Source of the DNA: Prostheceraeus crozeri
Lineage: Eukaryota > Platyhelminthes > Polycladida > Euryleptidae
Length of the DNA stretch: 64,000 bases
Direction: 5' to 3'
NCBI GenBank assembly: GCA_907163375.1
Contig: CAJQUW010016138.1
Location: 62,001-126,000, forward strand
The notes under the pieces are model-generated. The model did no database searches and had not been told where the DNA came from. It saw only the letters and a list, made by a program, of their open reading frames with translations. This document shows positions 20,507 through 30,595 of the stretch, one piece after another. Position numbers and translations under genes: made by a program. Within the stretch, counting starts at the first letter, position 1, and every line of letters starts with the position of its first letter.

Positions 20507-23500
20507 ATGGTAAGTTGAAGATTTCCTCTCTCATCTCCCTCAAACGTGTGGCTAATAGCATCTTCCTCAATTTCAGGCATCTACTTCATCACCAAAGCCC
20601 TCCCTTCTCGAGGAAAGTTTAGAGCTGTTGAGTGAAGGTAGGTTGTAACAATACACTGAGACTTTGACAGAGATGATAGAATGATTTCTCTTTCAGGTGA
20701 TGTTAGTTCTAGCTCAGGACTCTCGCGACAAGGCAACGAGTGGGAATGTGCTGACTGCGGACATATTTTTACAAGGAAGCACAGTCTCCTTCGACACATC
20801 AAACAACGTGTGTGTCAACGCAAAGCGGCGTCAATCTCCGGAGGTGAAGTTGATTCTGACGATGACATCTCCTTTCCTTGTGATTTGTGCCCTCTTTCTT
20901 TCGATAGCCACTTTCAGCGATCTTCGCACAGACTTCAACACACGCATGCAAATGATCACTACACCAACGGTACCTCTACAATCTCCCTCATTAACGTTTC
21001 CCATAGTCATTTAGTACGCGACTACTGCATGGAGTCCAATACTCAAATAGTAGATTTTCCTGAGTGGCTCCTTCAAAATTCTAACATTATCGAAGCGCTC
21101 TTCAACAATTTAGACAATTTTAGAATGAAGGCGCTCATCTACCTCAAACTAAAATATATTAAAATAGATTTTCAAACGGGTCAAGTGACGGAGAGAATAC
21201 AGTTTCATGTTCCTTCCTCTCCCGCAACCGAAGTTGTAGACTGCGAGTCTTGGCTAAATTTCCATATTCAATGTTTAAAATCAAATGTAGATAAGTTCAA
21301 TCAGTGCGACAGCGCTCTCATTTGTGATGGCGTGGACTCAGCCATGTTCAAAATTTCCCTATTAGAAAGTCATGCAGCTCGAGGCACATTTAAACTACCA
21401 AAAACATTGTATAATAAGAAAGCTGTCATCAGTGTCGATTGTAAATCGCAGTGTTTCAAATATGCCGTCCTATCCATTCTCCACTATAATGATATCAACG
21501 CGCATCGAGATCGCACATATAGCTATAGACAGTGGGAGGATGTACTAGACTTTAAAGGTTGTTTTTGAAGGGGTTGAAGGGTGCCCGCTATAATTCACGT
21601 TCAACTTGTTATGAACGTGTAGTCAACCTCTTATTAGTAAAACAAGATGATAGCGAGGAATGGCACTACTGTGGTATTCCCAAAATCTGTCGCTTGTATA
21701 CACACTTGGGACACTCTAAAAGTGGTGAACATTTTGTATGCGACCGCTGCATCCGCTCCTTTTGGAGTAAACATAAATTTGAAACTCATTATGAATGGTG
21801 CAAGCGAGGTAAATTACAAATGGAACGCATGCCCAAAGATAAAATATTTTCACATAGGGATAATGGTGACGAATTAAGTCCCCTGCGTGTCATTTACGCA
21901 GACATCGAATGCTACATTGATGATATCATCCACAAGCCAGCAGCCATATCCTGCTATGAAGTATGGCATGACCACTTTAGGAATAGGCAAAAAAAAATGC
22001 ATACTTGGCAAGGTGAAGATTGCATTTCACAATTTCTAGACTTTCTCGATAAGGCTGCCAAATTTCAGCAATCATATGATTCCCAATTGCAGCATAAGTC
22101 ACTACATATGTCAGATGAAGACAAACAAAAATTTGAAAGTTGCACATCGTGCCCTAAATGTCCTAAAACGTTTGATGACGATAAAATGAAGAAAGTGCGT
22201 GATCATGATCACATCACTGGTAAATTTAGAAACGCACTCTGCTCCAAATGTAACTTTTCACTTAGGTTGAGACGTCGTGTACTACCCGTCATTTTTCATA
22301 ACTTTAAGGGCTATGACAGTCATATGCTCATAAAAGGAGGGTTGAGCCAGATGAAATCGTGGTAGTCTAATGTAATAGCGCAAACGAGAGAAAAATTCAT
22401 GGCAATGACAGCAAAAGTACCAGTAGATAAAACTAAAGAAAATAAGACAGTTTTCTTCGAAATAAAATTTTTAGATTCATTCCAATTCATGTCAGCGTCA
22501 CTAGCTTCCCTCGTTCGTAATCTCAAGTTTCTTCCCCATAGTAAAACTTTGAAGAAACACTATCCAAACTTAACGGATGAGATAATCACTCGCAAAGGAG
22601 TCTTTCCGTATGCGTATCTTAGCTCAATGTCTAAACTAAATGAAACAACCCTTCCTTACATTGACAAATTCCAAAACGATTTGACGGGTCAAGATTGTTC
22701 AGTAGAGGACTATGAACATGCTCAAGAGGAATGGATAAAATTTGATTGTAAAACGTTTGGCGATTATATGATCGCTTACTTAGAATTAGATGTCATTTTG
22801 CTGGCTGATGTCTTTCAGGAATTTCGACGAGTGGCATTAGAAGAAGACAAATTAGATCCTGTCCACTTTGTCAGTCTACCAGCCATGTCCTTTAAATCAG
22901 CCTTTAAAATGACTGGTGAGACCATTCATCTCTTACAAGACCCCAAGATGTATAACATATTTGAGCGTGGAATACGCGGTGGTCTCACATTTGTAAATAA
23001 ACATCATATAAAATCTGAAACAGTAGGTGATGATCATATCCACCTAAAGTACTATGACCAAAATAATTTATATGGCAGTTCACTGTCTAAACCACTACCT
23101 CATTCCGAGTTTAGTTGGTTAAAACAAGATGAGCTTGAGTATTACTCCAACCCTTCAAACATACTGAAGATTCCAGATGAAGGTGATTGGGGATATTATT
23201 TTGAAGTGGATTTGATTTATCCAAATAGTATCAGAAATAAAACTGCTGATTTCCCACTCGCACCTGAATCTGGTGAAGTGACTGAAGATATGTTTTCACC
23301 ATTCATGTCACAATTTCATGATAACTTAAGAGTGTGGACAGCCAAGGTATAAACCATGTCGCAAACTTTTACTCACCCAATATGATAAGAAAAATTATCT
23401 CGTGCACTTCTGCATACTAAAATTCTATTTGGAAATGGGCATGCTTCTAAAGTCAGTTCACCGCATCATCAAATTTAGTCAGAAAGCCTTCCTCAAACCT

Positions 23501-24412
23501 TACATAGATAGTAACAGTCAAAAACGTGCACTAGCCCAAAATAATTTTGAAAATGATTTTTATAAATATAAGAATAACAGTCTTTTCGGAAAGACGATGG
23601 AGGACGTTAGAAAACGTATGAGCTACAAACTGGTCATTGATGATCAAAAATATCACAAATTGACCTCATCACCTCTTTTCATTGATAGAGACATTATCGA
23701 TGAGGATCTTGTAGGTGCTAAAATGATAAAGTCAGAAGTTGAGTTGTGCAAACCCATCTATATTGGGCAAGCCGTTTTAGATTAATCCAAGCTTGAAATG
23801 TATCAACTCTTCTACAAAATATTAAAACCGTGCCCTTTTGTAAAAGAGGTTCGCTTGCTGGGTGGTGATACAGACAGTTATTACTCAGATACAGACAGAA
23901 TTACCACTCAAAAAGATTTAAATTTTAATGAAGTAGGTAAGTCATTAGAAAAATATTTCGACACATCTAACTACAATCCCGCTCATCCACTCTATTCCAT
24001 ACAGAATAAAGCCAAACTTGGTTGTTTTAAGGATGAAACAACAGGAAAGGAAATAGATGAAATGATTCTCCTCTGTCCTAAAATGTATTCCATGAAATTA
24101 AAAAAATGTGCAGATAGCATTAAGCGTGCTAAAGGTATATCAAAATCCATTGTTCACAAAATGAAACATCGGTCCTATGAGAAGGCCTATAAAAATAAAA
24201 CTATAACGTTTGTCAATATGACAATCTTAAAATCTCAAGTTCATACTGTGAAAACGCACACGTTCAAGAAACGAGCGCTTTCAGCATGGGCGGATAAGAG
24301 GTGTTGGATATGACATAACACATCTCTTCCACATGGACATCCTGACATAAACATACCTCCACCCAAAAGAATAAAACTAGCACTACCACATTCAGGAGAC
24401 GTCTTAGCATAA
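20507..24412 (+). pseudogene. polB: Protein-primed family B DNA polymerase (polB) of Polinton C, broken
   Basis: Exon 1 is only the ATG (20507-20509), exon 2 is 20577-20637 and exon 3 starts at 20697. Exon 3 encodes C2H2-like fingers (about 20735-20945), the conserved N-terminal domain (20970-21380), exo I (VIYADIECYID, near 21890), exo II (FHNFKGYDSHML), exo III (YLELDVILLADVF), palm A (DQNNLYGSSLS), palm B (NNSLFGK), palm C (GGDTDSY) and PKMYS. Breaks: a deletion of about 30 codons with a frame change near 21555, TAG at 22363-22365, a stop and frame change near 23350, TAA at 23783-23785 and TGA at 24311-24313. The motifs are intact, so the loss looks recent. An AATAAA follows near 24580. 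Confidence 0.9.
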
Positions 24413-24574
24413 TCAACTTTAACTCAGTATTTTGATGTTGCTTTTTGTAGATATACATGGTTGCTTTATGTGTTGCATGAGATTGTATTTCCTTGTGAAT
24501 AGTTCCCTACAGTCCCCTGTGTAAAGACTTCCCCGCTTGAAATGTAAAAAGCACATTTTTATCATGTATTTTTA

Positions 24575-24600
24575 TTTCAATAAAATTTTACAATGACTTC
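24575..24600. terminator. Shared polyadenylation region of convergent genes
   Basis: TTTTATTTCAATAAAATTTTA gives AATAAA on the plus strand (for polB) and TTTATT, that is AATAAA on the minus strand, for the gene ending at 24599. Confidence 0.6.
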
Positions 24601-26139
24601 ACTTTGCTTTCCGAAACACTAAAGTTATGAGGGATTTAGTATCTTTGACATGGATGCACTCATGTAGACCATTTGTAATTTTGATAGAAATAGAGGGTAT
24701 TGTTTGTTTGATAACAGGATGGTAGAAAATATGTTGAAACATCTTCTCGACTATTCCATATAAAGCATCCTTATCATGAATGAAATCACGTAAAATGTGT
24801 TCTTTTTCCTCGCCAACAGAAATAGGTAGAATCAAATCACTTTGAATGTAAAGGTGTTGGTCATTTTTATCAAGTGTCATTGGCGTTTCTATACCAATCG
24901 TATGCTCAGCAGTAAACATATTTTGTAGCATTGAAAAACCAGAGTCTTTTCAAATTTTTACTCAATTGACATTGAATGTCATCACCCAGTTTCAGAACAA
25001 CGCGTTGATTTTCAATTGAAAACGAAATGTGGTGTGTCTTTACATCATATTTACTTTTCATCACATGCTTCAACTTCTGTTGTAACTTACTTCATGAATG
25101 AAGCTTTCAACTGTATGATATAGACGCGGCATTATATTGATAGCAACTTTAGATTCTTGATAAGACTGGTAAATTTTCTTGATGCGATCACCATACATGT
25201 CCACCCACCATTCATCATTAACTGAATCAGCTTTAGTGTAATATTCATGAGAAGTATAAACCACACCGCTTCCAATAATAGGTGTATGATGTCTTACAAA
25301 ATGACGCAAGGTTGAAGAGAAATAAACTGTAAGTTTGTCATTATATTTCTGAATAACCAACTTATCTTTGTCCGCCATAATTTTCTCTCCATACTTCTTA
25401 CCCACAGTCTCATTCCATCGTTTTACTAACTCAATAAGTGATAAAGGTTGAACACCACGCTTTTTCAAAATGATGCGTTCTTCACATTCTACAACATCTT
25501 CATCAAATATTTTAAATTTATAATGAAATTTGTTGATTCGATTTGAATAAACTTTTTAACATTTGCAGTAGCAATTGACGTTAGATGTAGTCCATGGCCA
25601 AAACCGATATGTGGATAAAAATCATTATCCAACCTCAGTGTAAGACCTTTAGTAAAACAATGAAAGCGAAGGAACTGTCTCCCACTCCAGTGATAGATAG
25701 TAATTTCATAAACTTTCTGATCCTTATTCTTCATGATGGAAGTATTACTACTATTGAATGCCTTAATAATTTTCTCATCCCCAAATGGACCATAATAATC
25801 TGATTTTATCTGAATCCATTCATAGTTCCACTTTCCATCTGACGTTAAATTGTATGGGAACTGGAATGCATTATTCATTGTTATTCCATCATGGGTGCGA
25901 GGAGTTAATATCATTTCTTCCAAATCATTTACATTCTGAATATTGCTATCATAGCAAATGCTGGAAACACCTACTTCCCATTCACCTTCTAGATGTAGTG
26001 AGCGATTTAATTCTACTCGATAGTCTGATGGTTTATTATTAGGAAATTTATTCATAGAAGCGTTACTGGGTAAGTAAATTAGAACCGAATCTCTATTTTC
26101 ACTTTCCATACTAATCACATTGGAAAAATATATTAGCAT
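24599..26139 (-). pseudogene. Second copy of the probable structural protein, split by frameshifts
   Basis: Three pieces (25489-26139, 25070-25468, 24599-24931) plus an open stretch between the last two match successive parts of the intact gene at 26227-27546. The N-termini share a module: SNASMNKFPNN ... EGEWEVGV here, SNAATNRFGNN ... NGKWEVGV there. The middle pieces share the FVRHH/FLRHR and NIMPRLYHTVESFIHEV/VLMPRIITSVKLVIDYL regions. Frame changes lie near 25480, 25075 and 24935. It is a tandem duplicate, diverged in sequence, that has since decayed. The likely start is 26109 or 26139. Confidence 0.7.
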
Positions 26140-26226
26140 ACTTTTGCATTAACTCTTCATTCGGAAATGGAGTGTGATACTTGTCACAGCATCTTTATGA
26201 AAAGGAATCAACGCACCAGCATCGTC

Positions 26227-27546
26227 TTAAATTGCAATATCAATTTGTGGGATGTAGTTTGATTTCAGCTTTGTATAATGCACTTTCTTGAAAGTATGCT
26301 CAGATAAAATACTGCAGCTTTTTGGCTGGTATGGTATCATTGCTAGCAATGGAGCTTCAACATCTCCCACACGTACATCTTCACCAATATTGGAATATAT
26401 CTGAAAATAGTTAATACGACGCGATAGCGACATGTCTGCGCTAGCTTTGGTTACAGTACCACTTTTAAAGATATTTTGATCAAAACCCAAAATGTCCATT
26501 AGAGTTTTATCCATAATTAGTTCAATACCTTTTCCACTTATAGTGAGAGACAAAGCACCTTCTTTTTCAGAAAATGAAATATGTTGCTCATTAATCACTT
26601 CATTTAAATAATCTATAACCAATTTAACTGAAGTAATAATTCGAGGCATCAACACTATTGTTTCATGTAAGATGCCACCTAAAGGCTCTACACACTTTCT
26701 GTATAAAGATGCGGTCCTTTCTGTATCAAATTGATTTGACCTTTCACATGGTAAATGTTGCATATCAAAATTTCCATGAACAGCTGCAGAACGATGTCGT
26801 AAGAACTGATGAAAATCTTTTGAACAAACTAATACTAGATCATCATCATTTAATTTACTTATTGCAATATGATTAGATGATTTGATATAAGTCAATGTTG
26901 CCACTTGTTTACCATCAACTCGAAGGAGATAATTAAATTTCTTCAATAATGTTTCAGGAGTCATGTTTGTCTTTCTTGGCTTAATCACAATCTTCTTCAC
27001 CAACGTCTTCTCATTTTTTGGAATAAGATCTACATAATAAGCTTCCTCTCGATATATTAACTGTTTATGACCACTTGGGTGGTAATTAACGTTATAATTA
27101 TCATAGCTTGTTAAGGCGCTAGCGAGGTAACCTAAATCATTTCTTAAACTTGGACTTAAACCAACAATCCAATCTTTCTCAACTACATGATGTACATAAT
27201 TATGATCATCATTGTGCGGAGTAAATTGGACAATATGTTTACACGCTTTATTCAGGAAATCATAATCGAATTTGTGACGTGATAGAAGATCTTTCTTCGG
27301 CCATTGTGGAATGTATACTCGGCAGCCCTTTTCACATTGGTAAGCAGCTGTGCGTCTCATATTAATAATCATCACCTCATGATCAAAAGTATAGACATAG
27401 TTACTGTGAACAAGTTGAGTGACACCCACTTCCCACTTTCCATTTAACTGTTGTATATGATCAATGGGAGTAGAAAAGAGTGCGGCTCGATTATTACCAA
27501 ATCTATTTGTGGCCGCATTGCTAAGCAAAATATGATAAAGCGACAT
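26227..27546 (-). CDS. Probable minor capsid or other structural protein of Polinton C
   Basis: 439 residues, intact. It begins MSLYHILLSNAATNRFGNN and has an early GKWEVGVTQL motif. Proteins with this opening (short strand, S-N-A-x-x-x-x-F/Y-x-N-N, then W-E-V-G/A-L/V) recur in invertebrate Polintons, usually among the virion genes. I cannot say from sequence alone whether it is the penton-like minor capsid protein or a spike. A broken paralogue lies just downstream. The start is 35 bases from the divergent PC4-like gene start. Confidence 0.5.
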   Translation of the reverse strand: MSLYHILLSNAATNRFGNNRAALFSTPIDHIQQLNGKWEVGVTQLVHSNYVYTFDHEVMIINMRRTAAYQCEKGCRVYIPQWPKKDLLSRHKFDYDFLNKACKHIVQFTPHNDDHNYVHHVVEKDWIVGLSPSLRNDLGYLASALTSYDNYNVNYHPSGHKQLIYREEAYYVDLIPKNEKTLVKKIVIKPRKTNMTPETLLKKFNYLLRVDGKQVATLTYIKSSNHIAISKLNDDDLVLVCSKDFHQFLRHRSAAVHGNFDMQHLPCERSNQFDTERTASLYRKCVEPLGGILHETIVLMPRIITSVKLVIDYLNEVINEQHISFSEKEGALSLTISGKGIELIMDKTLMDILGFDQNIFKSGTVTKASADMSLSRRINYFQIYSNIGEDVRVGDVEAPLLAMIPYQPKSCSILSEHTFKKVHYTKLKSNYIPQIDIAI

Positions 27547-27581
27547 TTTTATATTGGTGATCTGCAGCTTTGCATAACATC

Positions 27582-27938
27582 ATGAAGACTTGGATTTTGG
27601 ACTCTCTACAATATATCAGAGTTGATCGTAATGGAAACGTGCATTTCAAAAATTCTCATGGTCATACATCAAGAGGTATTACATTAACATGGCGACAATT
27701 TGTCAACCTCAATGATATCATGAGGGATTTGGAATATTTTGAAACATTAAGATTCATATCCTTGGGTGATCAAGTTTGGCTTCAACGTTGCAACAATGAA
27801 ATTCAAATCTCCCATTCTCATTCCGCAAACTGTTTCTCATTTCGCAAATACAATTGGGAGAAGTATAGAAGATACATACATCGCTCCATCATGACATTTA
27901 TTCGTCGTGAGTTCATCACCCTACTATGCAAATCTTAA
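27582..27938 (+). CDS. PC4/Sub1-like tandem-repeat protein, Polinton C
   Basis: 118 residues. Unit 1: W-x-L-D-S-L-Q-Y-I-R-V-D, then GNVHFKNS, then RGITLTWRQFVNLNDIM. Unit 2: ISLGDQVWLQR, NEIQIS, then FSFRKYNWEKYRRYIHRS. The order L-G-x-x-x-Y-V-x-V, V-x-I/F, K/R-G-I-(S/T)-L-x-x-x-x-(W/F)-x-x-L is that of the PC4 fold, which binds single-stranded DNA and acts as a transcription coactivator. I infer two such units. It lies upstream of a decayed copy and the TBP-like gene, as the homologues do in A and B. The assignment rests on pattern, not on a search. Confidence 0.5.
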   Translation: MKTWILDSLQYIRVDRNGNVHFKNSHGHTSRGITLTWRQFVNLNDIMRDLEYFETLRFISLGDQVWLQRCNNEIQISHSHSANCFSFRKYNWEKYRRYIHRSIMTFIRREFITLLCKS

Positions 27939-27960
27939 TCAGACATGACCACCACGCACC

Positions 27961-28282
27961 ATGAGTTGGAAATTAGATTCCCTATAACGTATTGAAACGG
28001 ATCATGATCGAAACGTCTATTTCAAAGATTCAACTGGAAATGTGAGAAGAGAGTTTGCTTTATCTTATCGTCATTTTCAATCTCTACATCATATCATGAA
28101 GGATTTGAAATACTTCTATATGAAAAGACATTCACGTATTGGAAATCGCATCTGGTTGCGCGTCAACAAACGGCGAATTCAACTCTATCATTCCTAACTT
28201 CATACTAACTTCACATTTCATCAAGGTAGTTGGTAAAAGTATAAAAGGAAGGTACATCGCTCAATTTACTCATTTTTTCATC
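27961..28282 (+). pseudogene. Decayed second PC4-like gene, Polinton C
   Basis: It starts ATGAGTTGG and aligns with the gene just upstream: NVYFKDS, FALSYRHFQSLHHIMKDL, then IGNRIWLRV and RRIQLYHS. Three in-frame TAA codons interrupt it. The first stands where the intact copy has CAA (after D-S-L), a direct C-to-T example. The third stands after a Trp where homologues have Glu (W-E-K-Y). Its 3' part runs into the TBP-like gene in another frame, as the intact genes do in A and B, so this is probably the original partner of TBP and the upstream copy a duplicate. Confidence 0.6.
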
Positions 28283-28828
28283 ATGAAGCGTCATCGCTAC
28301 ACCATCGTCAACATTCTCCGTCGCTTCAGACTCTACACCAAAATCGATCTCACAACACTACACCAACACCTTCCAAACAGCAAGTATTACCCTGCTCGAC
28401 CTCAAATGTTAGTGGTGAAGATGAACAATTCACGGAATCTTCAACTCTTCCCAAATGGGACTGTACAGATTCTCGGCGCCCTTTCTCATTCATCGGCGCA
28501 GTCAATGCGCTTAGAGCTACAGAGACTACTACGTCGGATATGGAAGAGGGAGAGGTGTGTGATGTCGAATCTGACTGTGGACAATATGGTGATCTCTACT
28601 CAATTGAGTGAAAGTGTATCATTTTTGAAGATTCATACCAGCAGTTACAATTTGTGTTATGAACCCGAACTTTTTCCTGCAGCTCTCATTAGTTGTTGGT
28701 TACCTGTGCATGTTGCAATCTTTCATAATAGTAAAGTGATCATTACTGGACTAAAATCTCATGTACAAGCAAATGTGATCCTAGACTATCTCATCGAGTA
28801 TATACGTACCCAGCGGATTGTAAAATAA
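28283..28828 (+). CDS. TATA-binding protein (TBP)-like protein, Polinton C
   Basis: 181 residues from the ATG at 28283; an upstream in-frame extension exists but overlaps the decayed PC4-like gene. Two TBP repeats are clear. Repeat 1: VNILRRFRL, a YYPARPQMLVVKM strand, LQLFPNGTVQILGALS. Repeat 2: VDNMVISTQL, CYEPELFPAALISCWLP, HVAIFHNSKVIITG. The YEPELFP motif is identical to cellular TBP, and asparagines equal to the two central TATA-contacting ones are present (VNI, DNM). Three of four DNA-wedging Phe are kept. No N-terminal extension. A TATA-recognising initiation factor is the likely role. Confidence 0.85.
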   Translation: MKRHRYTIVNILRRFRLYTKIDLTTLHQHLPNSKYYPARPQMLVVKMNNSRNLQLFPNGTVQILGALSHSSAQSMRLELQRLLRRIWKRERCVMSNLTVDNMVISTQLSESVSFLKIHTSSYNLCYEPELFPAALISCWLPVHVAIFHNSKVIITGLKSHVQANVILDYLIEYIRTQRIVK

Positions 28829-28862
28829 AAAACAATTTTTCCAACATGATGTTTTTATTTCA
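28826..28862. terminator. Polyadenylation signals for the TBP-like and protease genes
   Basis: AAATAAAAAAC right after the TBP-like stop (plus strand), and TTTTTATTTC, that is AATAAA on the minus strand, at the protease end. Confidence 0.55.
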
Positions 28863-29316
28863 AATCATGATAGAACTTACAAATCATTTTTTCATTAGAG
28901 GATGGATTACATGAAAAGTTTTGAATAACAGATACAAATCGAGATACATGTAAACGTTTTAAGATGAAGTACAGTACAAAAGCACCACACGTTGATGAAA
29001 GTGGATGCTGTAGTATGCGTTCATTTCGCTGATATTGACGCGTATGTTTTCTCAACCACTCCTGTGTTGGTATATTTAGAGGTTGAGCAAGAGAGTCAAA
29101 TAGTTCACCACGTCGGTCTTCTCCAATAAAGATCGCTTTCCAATGCTCACCGCCTAAATTCTGCGAATGAGTGTTTAGCACAATAAAGATGGGATAGTGA
29201 TTTACTGCAGGTGGTAAGGTATTGAGCGAATAGACATTATCGAAAGCTTTCAACGTCGCTTCATCTGCATTACGCTGTACTTTAGTTTTAATACCGTCAG
29301 CAGTCAACCAACTCAT
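28855..29316 (-). CDS. Adenain-like cysteine protease (Ulp1/C48 fold)
   Basis: 153 residues, intact. The catalytic set is visible in order: His in GEHWKAIFIG, Asp in GELFDSL, Gln before the active site (ILQHPLSS) and Cys in STCGAFVLYFIL. This is the maturation protease of Polintons and adenoviruses, expected to cleave capsid and core precursors. Its ATG overlaps the capsid gene's stop by one base (TAATG). Confidence 0.85.
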   Translation of the reverse strand: MSWLTADGIKTKVQRNADEATLKAFDNVYSLNTLPPAVNHYPIFIVLNTHSQNLGGEHWKAIFIGEDRRGELFDSLAQPLNIPTQEWLRKHTRQYQRNERILQHPLSSTCGAFVLYFILKRLHVSRFVSVIQNFSCNPSSNEKMICKFYHDLK

Positions 29317-30593
29317 TAACGATTATACTGAAGAATCACGTCACGATACTTTGTAATTTCAATGTTTGAATCGAAGACTGCATAAATTAATACATTGATT
29401 GTCTCAGGTAGTGTTCTTTTGAACGTCAAATCCAAACGAATATTATGAGGCACGTTCGCTTGACGATAGGGTGCACTAATATCGCTGTCAGCAGTCAAAT
29501 CAAATGCATAAATAGTATATCCACTCTTAAACTCTTTCATAGTGAGTCCGTTGGTGTCATCCGTATTGTAAAAGCCAAAGACATCCATAAATTCAACATA
29601 ACTGCGCATAAATTTATCCGAAGCAAAATCTGGTTTGTAGGGTGGACCAGGATGACTCACACCATTTACACGTAAAGCAATTTCACTTAACTGATTGTGT
29701 TTAAAATTGAAAGGATTCTTCTTTATATTACCATTAAATGCATCATTTTCAACCATTGCCACCATGAGGAGCTTCGGTGCTTCCGATGGAAAGAGGCCAT
29801 CTTTCATGAAACTTTTTTGATCTTTCGGAATTGTAAAGGTGAGAAGCTTTGTATGCTGAACGGGGTAAATGGCATTTTGGCGGTTAAGACCTTCAGCATG
29901 TCCTCTAATGACACTTGGATTCGGTACTACTCGACGAATGTAAAGTGCAATATCTTCCACATGAATTCTAAAATTGTCAACTTTACCAAATGCATTCAGC
30001 GCAAATTCAGGCTTATTCAATGTCAGCTTGAGTCGCATGCTGGTATTACAGAGTAAAAACTTTGACTGTCTAAAGAAGTCTAAATTCAGCGGACCATATA
30101 GCTGACATACTTCACTATCTTTAATCATAGCAGATCGCTTTACAGAGCCACTGTTTGTTTCAGCATCAAATTTTCCTGCTTCATCTCTGTACCATCCCAT
30201 GGCTTCCATATGACTTTTTTGTGCTGCTGGATGAAACTGTGATACATGATTGAAATATGATTTATAGCGATAATCGCTTTGACCACCTTCCACCTGCTGC
30301 TCTCCAATCGTTAGAGAAACATCGCGAAGCAATGTAGTCAATGGTAAATTGTTCAGTCCAACTTTATGTGTATCGTCAATAGCAGTTCCATCTGCTTGCT
30401 GAATTCTAAACCTCAAATCAACCATCGCATAACTCAAATCTATGTAGTCATCACTACCACCAGGAATAACAAATTCAATGGGGCCAGCATTCTCAGCTGT
30501 TCGAGGATGATAATCTACAATACTTGAACTAAGAATATCTGTCTGTATGGCCTGTTGATCAAACAAACAAAAGCCGGAAGTTTTACACTCCAT
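29316..30593 (-). CDS. Capsid protein, probably the major (double jelly-roll) protein of Polinton C
   Basis: 425 residues, intact. The sequence resembles the protein family often annotated as F54H12.2-like in invertebrate Polintons: LSYAMVDLRFRIQ, then NNLPLTTLLRDVSLTIGEQQV, a Y-R-Y-K-S-Y-F-N segment, GWYRDEAG, LYGPLNLDFFRQSKFLL and LRLKLTLNKPEFAL. Length and position beside the protease fit the major capsid gene; a minor-capsid role cannot be excluded. It starts three bases after the basic core-like gene's final stop. Confidence 0.6.
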   Translation of the reverse strand: MECKTSGFCLFDQQAIQTDILSSSIVDYHPRTAENAGPIEFVIPGGSDDYIDLSYAMVDLRFRIQQADGTAIDDTHKVGLNNLPLTTLLRDVSLTIGEQQVEGGQSDYRYKSYFNHVSQFHPAAQKSHMEAMGWYRDEAGKFDAETNSGSVKRSAMIKDSEVCQLYGPLNLDFFRQSKFLLCNTSMRLKLTLNKPEFALNAFGKVDNFRIHVEDIALYIRRVVPNPSVIRGHAEGLNRQNAIYPVQHTKLLTFTIPKDQKSFMKDGLFPSEAPKLLMVAMVENDAFNGNIKKNPFNFKHNQLSEIALRVNGVSHPGPPYKPDFASDKFMRSYVEFMDVFGFYNTDDTNGLTMKEFKSGYTIYAFDLTADSDISAPYRQANVPHNIRLDLTFKRTLPETINVLIYAVFDSNIEITKYRDVILQYNR

Positions 30594-30595
30594 GA

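Noticed and set aside
28283-28828. The TBP-like gene as a captured host gene that landed next to the element
   Set aside because: It lies inside the bounds of all three elements at the same relative place, beside the PC4-like gene, and is diverged from cellular TBP. Ancient capture is possible, but it is now an element gene.
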